Assembly (NCBI GenBank): GCA_002471195.1 | Contig: DKPN01000047.1 | Span: forward strand, 72,293-136,292 | Direction of reading: 5' to 3' | Length of the DNA: 64,000 nucleotides | From: Bacteroides sp. UBA7333 | GTDB taxonomy: Bacteria > Bacteroidota > Bacteroidia > Bacteroidales > Bacteroidaceae | Shown: in pieces, positions 35,970 through 43,945 of the stretch | Layout of the letters: each line of letters starts with the position of its first letter | Position numbering within the stretch: the stretch's first letter is position 1 | The notes under the pieces: model-generated | What the model was told of the DNA's origin: nothing | Databases searched by the model: none | The model's input: only the letters and a program-made list of their open reading frames with translations | Made by a program: the position numbers and the translations under genes

Positions 35970-36189
35970 CTTATCAAAATAAAAGCAGAAACAATGACTT
36001 TATTTATGTACTATCCGCATACAGTCACATCCATGTGCTTCATGTCGACCCTTTGGGGTTGCAGATAGTATTGTGTTTCTACGCGAATCACGCTTGCAAT
36101 TAGCAAGCAAATTCTACTTTATTATTAACATCCTATATTCTATTTCCCGAATAACCGAGACAATAGAATAACTAAAACTAAATACTTAA
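35970..36189 (+). promoter_or_regulatory. Structured leader of the threonine operon, candidate attenuator
   Basis: The gene-free stretch before thrA contains a possible short leader reading frame (35994-36068). Several stems follow: CGACCC with GGGTTG around 36047-36061; GCTTGC (36092-36097) with GCAAGC (36103-36108); and ATTCTATT (36137-36144) with AATAGAAT (36162-36169), ending 20 bases before the thrA ATG. This is the layout of a leader that senses amino-acid supply, but I recognise no known riboswitch and see no run of T after any stem. Confidence 0.4.
35994..36068 (+). CDS. Possible 24-residue leader peptide of the threonine operon
   Basis: An ATG 30 bases after the predicted promoter opens a 24-codon frame that ends in TAG. 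The peptide has four Thr (positions 2, 10, 12, 19) and four Met (1, 5, 14, 17), the two end products of the aspartate pathway that begins with the ThrA enzyme downstream, plus one Trp and two Cys. The residues are not clustered as in classic leader peptides, so this may be chance. No recognisable ribosome binding site is seen. Confidence 0.3.
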   Translation: MTLFMYYPHTVTSMCFMSTLWGCR

Positions 36190-38625
36190 ATGAAAGTAAT
36201 GAAATTTGGCGGAACATCCGTAGGTTCCGTAAAAAGCATATTAAGCGTAAAGAATATTATAGAAAGTGTTAATGAACCTATCATAGTAGTTGTTTCGGCT
36301 TTAGGAGGCATAACCGATAAGTTAATCAACACCTCTAAGATAGCTGCTAAGGGAGATCCTTCGTATGAGGGTGAGTTCCGAGAAATAGTATATCGCCATG
36401 TAGAAATGATAAAAGAGGTGATTCCTGCAGGCGAAAAGCAGGCAAACTTACAACGACGAGTAGGCGAACTTCTGAATGAATTAAAAGATATATTCCAAGG
36501 CATTTATTTGATAAAAGATCTCTCGCCAAAAACCTCCAACACAATCGTTAGCTACGGCGAACGACTCTCTTCAATTATTGTGACTGAAATCATTGATGGG
36601 GCACAGCTTTATGATGCACGTACATTCATCAAAACAGAAAATAAGCACAATAAGCATATCATTGACAATGGCCTGACCAATCAACTGATTAAAAGAACTT
36701 TTGAACAACTACCTCAAATAGCTGTTGTTGGAGGATTCATCTCTTCCGACAAAAACTCAGACGATGTAACCAACTTAGGAAGAGGGGGTTCCGATTACAC
36801 TGCTGCTATTATTGCAGCAGCTTTAGATGCAGATAGTCTAGAGATTTGGACCGATGTAGATGGCTTTATGACAGCCGACCCTCGTGTGATATCGGGAGCC
36901 TACACCATCAATGAGTTAAGCTATGCCGAAGCTACCGAGCTATGTAACTTTGGTGCAAAAGTGGTATATCCGCCAACCATATATCCGGTATATCATAAAA
37001 ACATACCGATTCTTATTAAAAATACATTCAACCCTGATGGTGTGGGTACAGTGATTAAACAAGACTTAACCCACCACCAAAACAAGCCGATCAAAGGGAT
37101 ATCTTCTATCAACGATACAACCCTTATTACCGTACAAGGTCTTGGCATGGTAGGAGTGATAGGTGTAAACTACCGCATATTTAGGGCATTGGCTAAAAAT
37201 GGTATCAGCGTGTTTATGGTATCACAAGCATCCTCCGAAAATAGTACTTCGATTGGTGTGCGTAATGCCGATGCCGATTTAGCATGTGAGGTATTGACCG
37301 ATGAGTTTGAAAAAGAGATTGCAATGGGTGAAATCTCTCCAATGCATATTGAAAAGAACTTAGCCACAATAGCGATTGTAGGTGAAAACATGAAACATAC
37401 ACCTGGCATTGCAGGCAAACTGTTCGGAACTTTAGGCCGCAATGGGATTAGTGTTATAGCATGTGCACAAGGAGCTTCCGAAACAAATATATCATTTGTA
37501 GTAGATTCTAAGTACCTGCGCAAATCACTGAATGTTATCCACGATTCATTCTTCTTGTCTGAGTATCAAGTACTCAATCTTTTTATTTGTGGAACAGGTA
37601 CTGTCGGAGGCAGTCTTATTGACCAAATCAATGCTCAACGCGAAAAGCTAATGGCCGAAAATGGCTTAAAACTAAATGTTGTGGGTATTGCCGAAGCTAG
37701 TAGAGCTGTGTTCAATCGTAAAGGTATTGATCTAAACAACTTCAAAAACGAATTGGCCGAACACGGTATTGCAAGCAATGTTGATATTCTTAAAGATGAA
37801 ATTATCCGGATGAATATTTTCAACTCTGTTTTTGTTGATTGTACAGCGAGTGCTGCAGTAGCTTCTATCTATAAAGATCTATTATCGCATAACGTATCGG
37901 TAGTGGCAGCCAACAAAATAGCAGCCTCATCCGAATACGAGAATTATAAAGAGCTAAAACAAATAGCCCGCCAACGAGGTGTTAAATACCTATTCGAAAC
38001 CAATGTGGGAGCAGGTTTACCCATCATCAACACGATCAACGACTTAATTCATAGTGGTGATAAGATCATCAAGATAGAGGCTGTATTGAGTGGAACACTA
38101 AACTTTATTTTCAATAAGATTAGTGCTGAGATACCATTCAGTAGAACAATTAAAATGGCACAAGAAGAGCGTTATTCCGAACCCGATCCCAGAATTGATC
38201 TGAGTGGGAAAGATGTGATTCGCAAATTGGTGATTTTAGCTCGTGAAGCCGGATATCAATTAGAACAAGAAGATGTGGAGAAGCATCTATTTGTGCCCGA
38301 TGAGTTCTTTGAAGGCAGCCTTGATGACTTTTGGAAAGAGATACCAACAATGGATGAAGAGTTTGAAGCTCGCCGCAAAGTATTGGAAAGCGAACATAAA
38401 CATTGGCGTTTTGTAGCCACATTAGACAACGGAAAAGCATCGGTAGGATTACAAGAGGTAGGGCCTACGCATCCGTTCTACAACCTAGAAGGAAGCAATA
38501 ATATCATACTATTGACAACGCAAAGATATAAAGAATATCCGATGATGATTCAAGGATATGGTGCAGGAGCAGGAGTAACTGCAGCCGGAGTATTTGCCGA
38601 TATTATGAGTATTGCCAATGTATAA
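36190..38625 (+). CDS. thrA: Bifunctional aspartate kinase/homoserine dehydrogenase
   Basis: 811 residues, cytoplasmic. The N-terminal aspartokinase begins MKVMKFGGTSVGS and has LGRGGSDYTAAI and the EIWTDVDGFMTADPR motif. Two regulatory ACT-type segments follow (about 315-460; TVQGLGMVGVIGVNYRIF, IVGENMKHTPGIAGKLF). The C-terminal homoserine dehydrogenase has an NAD(P)-binding GTGTVGGSL, then AANKIAASSEYENY, ETNVGAGLPIINTI and ILSGTLN-like VLSGTLNFIF. It catalyses the first and third steps from aspartate to threonine and methionine. First gene of the thrA-apgM-thrC operon. Confidence 0.97.
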   Translation: MKVMKFGGTSVGSVKSILSVKNIIESVNEPIIVVVSALGGITDKLINTSKIAAKGDPSYEGEFREIVYRHVEMIKEVIPAGEKQANLQRRVGELLNELKDIFQGIYLIKDLSPKTSNTIVSYGERLSSIIVTEIIDGAQLYDARTFIKTENKHNKHIIDNGLTNQLIKRTFEQLPQIAVVGGFISSDKNSDDVTNLGRGGSDYTAAIIAAALDADSLEIWTDVDGFMTADPRVISGAYTINELSYAEATELCNFGAKVVYPPTIYPVYHKNIPILIKNTFNPDGVGTVIKQDLTHHQNKPIKGISSINDTTLITVQGLGMVGVIGVNYRIFRALAKNGISVFMVSQASSENSTSIGVRNADADLACEVLTDEFEKEIAMGEISPMHIEKNLATIAIVGENMKHTPGIAGKLFGTLGRNGISVIACAQGASETNISFVVDSKYLRKSLNVIHDSFFLSEYQVLNLFICGTGTVGGSLIDQINAQREKLMAENGLKLNVVGIAEASRAVFNRKGIDLNNFKNELAEHGIASNVDILKDEIIRMNIFNSVFVDCTASAAVASIYKDLLSHNVSVVAANKIAASSEYENYKELKQIARQRGVKYLFETNVGAGLPIINTINDLIHSGDKIIKIEAVLSGTLNFIFNKISAEIPFSRTIKMAQEERYSEPDPRIDLSGKDVIRKLVILAREAGYQLEQEDVEKHLFVPDEFFEGSLDDFWKEIPTMDEEFEARRKVLESEHKHWRFVATLDNGKASVGLQEVGPTHPFYNLEGSNNIILLTTQRYKEYPMMIQGYGAGAGVTAAGVFADIMSIANV

Positions 38626-38642
38626 TATAAATAGAAATCTCA

Positions 38643-39857
38643 ATGAAACACATCATCATATTAGGCGACGGTATGGCCGATTGGGCTGTACCTGAACTTA
38701 ACAGTAACACCTTACTCCAATATGCCAATACACCCAATATGGACAAGTTGGCATCTTTAGGTAGAAATGGTAGACTTCTGACAGTAGCCGATGGTTTTCA
38801 TCCCGGTAGCGAAGTAGCCAATATGTCTGTTTTAGGTTATAATTTGCCCCAAGTATACGAAGGTAGAGGACCTTTAGAAGCAGCAAGTATAGGTATCGAC
38901 TTAAAAGAGGGCGATATGGCAATGCGATGCAACATCATCTGTATCGAAAACGAAAACATTAAAAATCATTCTGCGGGACACATCACAACCGAAGAGGCAA
39001 ATGAACTGATATTATTTCTTCAACAGCATTTAGGAAATGAGCAAATTCAGTTTCATACCGGTGTACAATATAGACACTTACTTGTGATTAAAAATGGGAA
39101 TAAAAACCTTGATTGCACACCTCCTCACGATGTACCTTTAAAACCATTTGCACCATTAATGATAAAGGCAACCTCAGAAGAGGCTCAACAAACAGCGCAG
39201 CTGCTTAATGATTTGATATGGAAATCGCAAGAGTTATTGGCCAATCATCCCATTAACTTAAAACGAATAGCCGAAGGGAAAGACCCAGCTAATAGCATTT
39301 GGCCATGGAGTCCGGGATATCGTCCACGAATGAAACCATTGCACGAGACGTATCCTTCGATAAAAAGTGGTTCGGTTATATCGGCCGTCGACTTGATTAA
39401 TGGAATTGGCTATTATGCGGGATTAAAAAGAATCGATGTAGAGGGCGCAACAGGCTTATACGATACCAATTATGAAAACAAAGTAAAGGCAGCATTGGCC
39501 GCTTTAAGGGCCGATGATTTTGTTTATTTACACATAGAGGCAAGCGATGAAGCCGGACACGAAGGTGATATCAATTTAAAGATTAAAACGATCGAGAATC
39601 TTGATAAGCGTGTTGTTGGGCCAATTTATGAAACCATAAAAGATTGGACAGAACCGGTAGCGATTGCCGTATTGCCCGATCATCCCACTCCATGTGAACT
39701 AAGAACACACACCAGTGAGCCTGTACCTTTTATTATATGGTATCCCGGAATTGAAGCTGATGATGTAACCTCATACAGTGAAGTCGCTGCATGCAACGGT
39801 CACTATGGGTTGTTAAAAGAAGATGAATTTATGAATCGATTTATGAACTGTAAATAA
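38643..39857 (+). CDS. ApgM-type phosphoglycerate mutase homologue, predicted homoserine kinase analogue
   Basis: 404 residues of the alkaline-phosphatase superfamily, archaeal-type cofactor-independent phosphoglycerate mutase. Metal-site motifs are visible: IIILGDGMADW at the N terminus, GSEVANMSVLGY around the nucleophile Ser, and VYLHIEASDEAGHEG, IAVLPDHPTPC and TSEPVPFIIW toward the C terminus. It sits between thrA and thrC with gaps of 17 and 7 bases, exactly where homoserine kinase (thrB) belongs, and no GHMP-type thrB is in the window. Comparative genomics has proposed such homologues as the missing homoserine kinase; that is the likely role here, though a mutase role cannot be excluded. 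Confidence 0.88.
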   Translation: MKHIIILGDGMADWAVPELNSNTLLQYANTPNMDKLASLGRNGRLLTVADGFHPGSEVANMSVLGYNLPQVYEGRGPLEAASIGIDLKEGDMAMRCNIICIENENIKNHSAGHITTEEANELILFLQQHLGNEQIQFHTGVQYRHLLVIKNGNKNLDCTPPHDVPLKPFAPLMIKATSEEAQQTAQLLNDLIWKSQELLANHPINLKRIAEGKDPANSIWPWSPGYRPRMKPLHETYPSIKSGSVISAVDLINGIGYYAGLKRIDVEGATGLYDTNYENKVKAALAALRADDFVYLHIEASDEAGHEGDINLKIKTIENLDKRVVGPIYETIKDWTEPVAIAVLPDHPTPCELRTHTSEPVPFIIWYPGIEADDVTSYSEVAACNGHYGLLKEDEFMNRFMNCK

Positions 39858-39864
39858 ACTTATC

Positions 39865-41166
39865 ATGAAATACTATAGCACAAATAAGAATGCTCCTATT
39901 GCCTCGCTCGAAGAAGCAGTAGTAAAGGGATTAGCCGAAGATAAAGGACTATTCATGCCCGAAACTATAAAACTTTTGCCACAATCGTTTTATGACAATA
40001 TCGAAAACATGTCATTTCAAGAAATAGCGCTTCAGGTAGCTGATGCTTTTTTTGGAGAGGATATACCTAAAGATGTACTCAAGCATATTGTAAACGAAAC
40101 ACTGAACTTCGATATTCCTTTGGTTCATGTGAATGACAACATCTATTCGCTCGAACTTTTTCACGGTCCAACATTAGCATTCAAAGATGTTGGTGGTAGA
40201 TTCATGGCTCGTTTACTTGGTTACTTCATCACCAAAGAGGGCAAAAATGATGTCAATGTTTTAGTAGCTACATCGGGAGATACAGGAAGTGCTGTAGCCA
40301 ATGGTTTCTTAGATGTAGAGGGTATCAATGTATATGTTTTGTATCCTAAAGGAAAAGTGAGCGAAATACAAGAAAAACAGTTCACTACATTAGGTCGAAA
40401 TATCACGGCAATCGAAGTTGATGGAACTTTTGACGATTGTCAATCACTAGTAAAATCAGCTTTCATGGATAAGGAACTCAATGAAAAGCTCCTTCTTACA
40501 AGTGCCAATTCAATCAATGTAGCACGTTTTTTGCCACAAGCATTTTACTACTTTTATGCCTATGCTCAATTAAAAAAGATGGGAAAGGCTAATGAAGTAG
40601 TTATTTGTGTTCCAAGTGGTAATTTCGGAAATATTACAGCCGGATTGTTTGCTAAAAAGATGGGATTGCCCATAAAGCGATTCATTGCTGCAAACAATAA
40701 AAATGATATATTCTATCAATATTTGCAAACAGGAGTTTATACACCAAAATCATCAATTGCAACCATTGCCAATGCTATGGATGTAGGTGATCCTAGTAAC
40801 TTTGCCCGCGTGATCGATTTATATAATCGCTCGCATGAAGCAATCACTCACGATATTAGTGGTACTACCTACTCTAACGAGCAAATTGCCGAAACAGTAA
40901 AAAACACTTTTACTAAAACGGGTTATTTGTTAGACCCTCATGGTGCATGTGGATATAGAGCACTTCAAGAAAATCTACATCCCCAAGAAAACGGTATATT
41001 TCTAGAAACCGCACATCCTGCTAAATTTTTAGAAACGATTGAAAACATCATAGAGGAGAAAATTGAAATCCCGCAAAAACTTCGAGAGTTTATGAAAGGA
41101 GAAAAACAAAGCATTGATTTAAGTAAAGATTTCAATGATTTTAAAAGTTTCCTTCTTTCTCTATAA
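39865..41166 (+). CDS. thrC: Threonine synthase
   Basis: 433 residues, cytoplasmic PLP enzyme that converts O-phosphohomoserine to threonine. The opening MKYYSTNKNAPIASLEEAVV and the PLP-lysine motif LFHGPTLAFKDVGGRFMARL identify it. VATSGDTGSAVANGF binds the phosphate and VVICVPSGNFGNITAG is the second family signature. The C-terminal GYLLDPHGACGYRAL is also conserved. It is the last gene of the operon and is followed within five bases by a hairpin terminator shared with the convergent gene. Confidence 0.97.
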   Translation: MKYYSTNKNAPIASLEEAVVKGLAEDKGLFMPETIKLLPQSFYDNIENMSFQEIALQVADAFFGEDIPKDVLKHIVNETLNFDIPLVHVNDNIYSLELFHGPTLAFKDVGGRFMARLLGYFITKEGKNDVNVLVATSGDTGSAVANGFLDVEGINVYVLYPKGKVSEIQEKQFTTLGRNITAIEVDGTFDDCQSLVKSAFMDKELNEKLLLTSANSINVARFLPQAFYYFYAYAQLKKMGKANEVVICVPSGNFGNITAGLFAKKMGLPIKRFIAANNKNDIFYQYLQTGVYTPKSSIATIANAMDVGDPSNFARVIDLYNRSHEAITHDISGTTYSNEQIAETVKNTFTKTGYLLDPHGACGYRALQENLHPQENGIFLETAHPAKFLETIENIIEEKIEIPQKLREFMKGEKQSIDLSKDFNDFKSFLLSL

Positions 41167-41170
41167 AAAG

Positions 41171-41210
41171 AATGAGGATGTATTAATAGGATTTCTGATA
41201 CATCCTCATT
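41171..41210. terminator. Bidirectional hairpin terminator between thrC and the flavodoxin-like gene
   Basis: A perfect 13-bp stem (41171-41183 with 41198-41210) between two convergent genes. Confidence 0.8.
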
Positions 41211-41223
41211 TGTATTTCGACCC

Positions 41224-41778
41224 CTATAAACTATCAATCAAGGTCATTATTCTATCGGCCTGCGCCTTGGCTTTTACAATTATATCATCTTTGGTTCTAT
41301 AAATAGAGGGATTCAAAGAATATCCAAAACCCACAACCGGAGCAATATACTTCATTTGACAAAACCGGGCACTAGCCTCTAAATTATAAAAGAACGATTC
41401 CAGATTATGGTGCAATACACCCTCCGATGTATAGTCATCACTATCGCCACCTGCAGTGATACTAGCCAACAGCACCTTACCTTTTAAGTGATCTCCATTT
41501 GTTCCATAAGCAAAACCTTCGGTCAAAATTGTATCGAACCATTGTTTCAATATGGCTGGCATATTATACCAATACAGCGGAAACTGAAGTACTATAATAT
41601 CAGATTCGATAAGATTTTGCTGCTCTACATCAATATCAATGAAGAAATCGCTATAACTTTTCGTAAGATTCCGAATACGTATATCCGGATATCTTTTCTT
41701 TAAACTCTCGATAATCGTTTTATTGGCCACCGATTTACCATAATCAGCATGAGCCAAAATTACAGTCACTTTTTTCAT
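41224..41778 (-). CDS. NAD(P)H-dependent flavodoxin-like oxidoreductase
   Basis: 184 residues of the Flavodoxin_2/KefF-YheR type of FMN-dependent quinone or nitro reductases. The opening KVTVILAHADYGKSVANKTI binds the FMN phosphate. The motifs VLQFPLYWYNMPAILKQWFD, LTEGFAYG and LLASITAGG are conserved across the family and make the flavin and substrate pocket. No signal peptide. Possible roles are quinone detoxification or regulation of a potassium efflux system; no Kef channel is adjacent, so the first is more likely. Confidence 0.88.
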   Translation of the reverse strand: MKKVTVILAHADYGKSVANKTIIESLKKRYPDIRIRNLTKSYSDFFIDIDVEQQNLIESDIIVLQFPLYWYNMPAILKQWFDTILTEGFAYGTNGDHLKGKVLLASITAGGDSDDYTSEGVLHHNLESFFYNLEASARFCQMKYIAPVVGFGYSLNPSIYRTKDDIIVKAKAQADRIMTLIDSL

Positions 41779-41908
41779 GGGGGTAATACTATTAATCGTT
41801 TTTTAATGCTATATAAATGATAACAAACTCAATGCGATATTTATCATGGCATACACCACTTTAATATTGTTTACATTTTACCATATCGTTGTTAACTAAT
41901 TAAAGAAG

Positions 41909-42748
41909 ATGACTTCGTTGAAGCGAACACATTATAGACTCTTATGTTATAATTATAAAATACGATCAGTGGATATTACACATTACATAATATTGATAGT
42001 TGGAGGTATATTGGCAGGTTTTACCAATATACTGATTGGTGGTGGCGGTTTAATCACATTACCGGTATATATAGGTACCGGATTGCCGGCATCGGTTGCC
42101 AATGGCACAAATCGTGTAAACCTTTCGATGCAGTATATTATTGCTTTAATTAAGTTTTCGAAAGCAGGTAAAATGCCTTGGAAACTAGTGATAAGATTAG
42201 GTATCCCTACTTCATTAGGAACTGTAATAGGAGCAATGTGTGCCACAAACATTAGCAATATGGTGTTGCACATCTTACTGTTGGTAATTATAGTATTCTC
42301 TATATTTTATATTTTCACCAATAGCAATTTAAAAAAGCCCAGATCGAATCAGAATATAGTGAGTAATGAGGATATAAAGGTAAATTGGCTCACTTGGATT
42401 CTATTTCTTTTAGCAGGTATTTATGCTGGATTCATATCAGTGGCCATAGGAATGATATGGTTTGCTCTTTGCAGTTGGCGATTGAAAATTGGTTATGTAC
42501 GCATTACTTCCATACGTATCTTTTTAGGGCTTATTATCAGTGCCATAGCCCTAACCATTTTTATCATTGCCGGAAAAGTAAACTTTGTAGATGGACTAGT
42601 ATTGGGCATAGGTAGTTCAATCGGGGCATATATAGCCTCGATTGCTGCAATGAAACTTAATAAAAAATTAATTCGAATTATTATATTGTCGATATTAACA
42701 ATATCAGGGCTATATATGCTATTTTTTCAAATTCTACATTGGCTATAG
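41909..42748 (+). CDS. TauE/SafE family sulfite-exporter-like permease
   Basis: 279 residues, an inner-membrane protein with about eight hydrophobic segments. The first repeat opens IILIVGGILAGFTNILIGGGG, then LPVYIGTGLPASVANGTNR; the second repeat has AGIYAGFISVAIGM. This duplicated glycine-rich pattern defines TauE/SafE, whose members export sulfite, sulfoacetate or other organic anions. The substrate is unknown. The ATG at 41909 gives a charged N terminus; a GTG at 41969 (VDITHYIIL) would place the first membrane helix nearer the start and is a plausible alternative. It converges on the thiamine operon. Confidence 0.87.
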   Translation: MTSLKRTHYRLLCYNYKIRSVDITHYIILIVGGILAGFTNILIGGGGLITLPVYIGTGLPASVANGTNRVNLSMQYIIALIKFSKAGKMPWKLVIRLGIPTSLGTVIGAMCATNISNMVLHILLLVIIVFSIFYIFTNSNLKKPRSNQNIVSNEDIKVNWLTWILFLLAGIYAGFISVAIGMIWFALCSWRLKIGYVRITSIRIFLGLIISAIALTIFIIAGKVNFVDGLVLGIGSSIGAYIASIAAMKLNKKLIRIIILSILTISGLYMLFFQILHWL

Positions 42749-42750
42749 TT

Positions 42751-43383
42751 CTATTCTTCGTAAGATAAATAAACCATATAATCGCCATTTGCATCGATCG
42801 AAAACTCATCACTTAAAGCCTCATTGAGTGTACCTTGCCACCAATTGGTAAAATCGTACAACGCATATTTAAGACCATCAGATCGAATGTCTTTCGCATT
42901 GAAATTAAAGATTGAAACTTGTTGTCCTTTAAATGATCTCAAAGTTTGACTGCCCGATAATGGAATAAACACACCATGATTAGTAAACATACGAACAGAG
43001 ATACCGCGTTTCATATAATCGATTAGTAAGCTTATATTTCCTAAAGCATGATCATCTCTACCACCTGTAGCACCTAAAATCGCTAGATTAAGTTTAGCGT
43101 GTTGCTCTAAATAATTGACCGCTTTTGTCAAATCATTTGTTTCTTGATCGGCAACATGAATAAATATCTTTTGTAGTTTTTCTTTATTCACACTGCTAAT
43201 TGAATCGCCATCACCTATAATTACATCGGGAATGATGTTTTGCTCTACCAGTTTGTTAGTAGCTCCATCGCAAGCAATAAGAAAAGGAGCCATTTTAAGT
43301 ATTCGTAAAGGTATATTGGCCGAAGGATAAGTTCCATTAGCCAATATTACAGCATCGATATCAGATATGTCAAACAGATTCAT
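42751..43383 (-). CDS. Thiamine diphosphokinase
   Basis: 210 residues. Transfers pyrophosphate from ATP to thiamine, giving the cofactor thiamine diphosphate. Motifs: AVILANGTYPS at the start, FLIACDGATNKLVEQ, DVIIGDGDSIS, then DQETNDLTKAVNYL and LGATGGRDDHALGNISLL, all characteristic of the TPK catalytic domain. The C-terminal thiamine-binding domain is present. It overlaps the pnuC-like gene by 14 bases and is the last gene of a TPP-riboswitch operon, so imported thiamine is phosphorylated at once and trapped in the cell. Confidence 0.94.
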   Translation of the reverse strand: MNLFDISDIDAVILANGTYPSANIPLRILKMAPFLIACDGATNKLVEQNIIPDVIIGDGDSISSVNKEKLQKIFIHVADQETNDLTKAVNYLEQHAKLNLAILGATGGRDDHALGNISLLIDYMKRGISVRMFTNHGVFIPLSGSQTLRSFKGQQVSIFNFNAKDIRSDGLKYALYDFTNWWQGTLNEALSDEFSIDANGDYMVYLSYEE

Positions 43384-43942
43384 GAATCATTAATTTACGC
43401 CATTTATAATAACCTAAAACTGCAATTACAGCATAAAGACCATATAAGAAAGAGGTAAAGTATAACTCTTTATAAATATATAGTCCGCAGCACACTACAT
43501 CTACAACAAGCCACACCCACCATTGTTCTATATATTTGCGCGCCAACATCCACATGCCTACAATACTTAATGCAGTAGTAAATGAGTCTAACCATGGCAC
43601 ATCACTATCTGTGAAATGAATAAGGATCTCAGCTATTCCCACCAAGGCAACTATAAATACAACACAAACAGCTAGCAAATGCTTCAATGGAAAGTTAGTA
43701 ATAGGGAGTTCATGAGCTATTTTTTTTTGTTTGCTATACTTCCAGATCACCCATCCATAGATTGCAGCAATCAAATAGTAGATATTGATTCCGAAATCGG
43801 CATACAGTCCGGCATTATAATACACAAAAAGATAGATTGCAGGCATAATAATGCCTACAATCCATAAATATATACTAGCATGATACTCTAACCAAAGGTA
43901 TATGAGTCCAATGATGGTTCCAATGATCTCTAGTGCTTCCAT
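43370..43942 (-). CDS. pnuT: PnuC/PnuT family thiamine transporter
   Basis: 190 residues, about seven membrane helices. The motifs YLWLEYHASIYLWIVGIIMP, YADFGINIYYLIAAIYGW and YIEQWWVWLVVDVVCCGLYI match the PnuC family, with the WxxW-type Trp pair in YIEQWWVW. PnuC members take up nicotinamide riboside, but versions that lie beside thiamine diphosphokinase behind a TPP riboswitch are predicted to carry thiamine (PnuT). This context, and only this, supports thiamine as substrate. It lies three bases downstream of the TonB receptor gene. Confidence 0.9.
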   Translation of the reverse strand: MEALEIIGTIIGLIYLWLEYHASIYLWIVGIIMPAIYLFVYYNAGLYADFGINIYYLIAAIYGWVIWKYSKQKKIAHELPITNFPLKHLLAVCVVFIVALVGIAEILIHFTDSDVPWLDSFTTALSIVGMWMLARKYIEQWWVWLVVDVVCCGLYIYKELYFTSFLYGLYAVIAVLGYYKWRKLMIHESV

Positions 43943-43945
43943 AGC

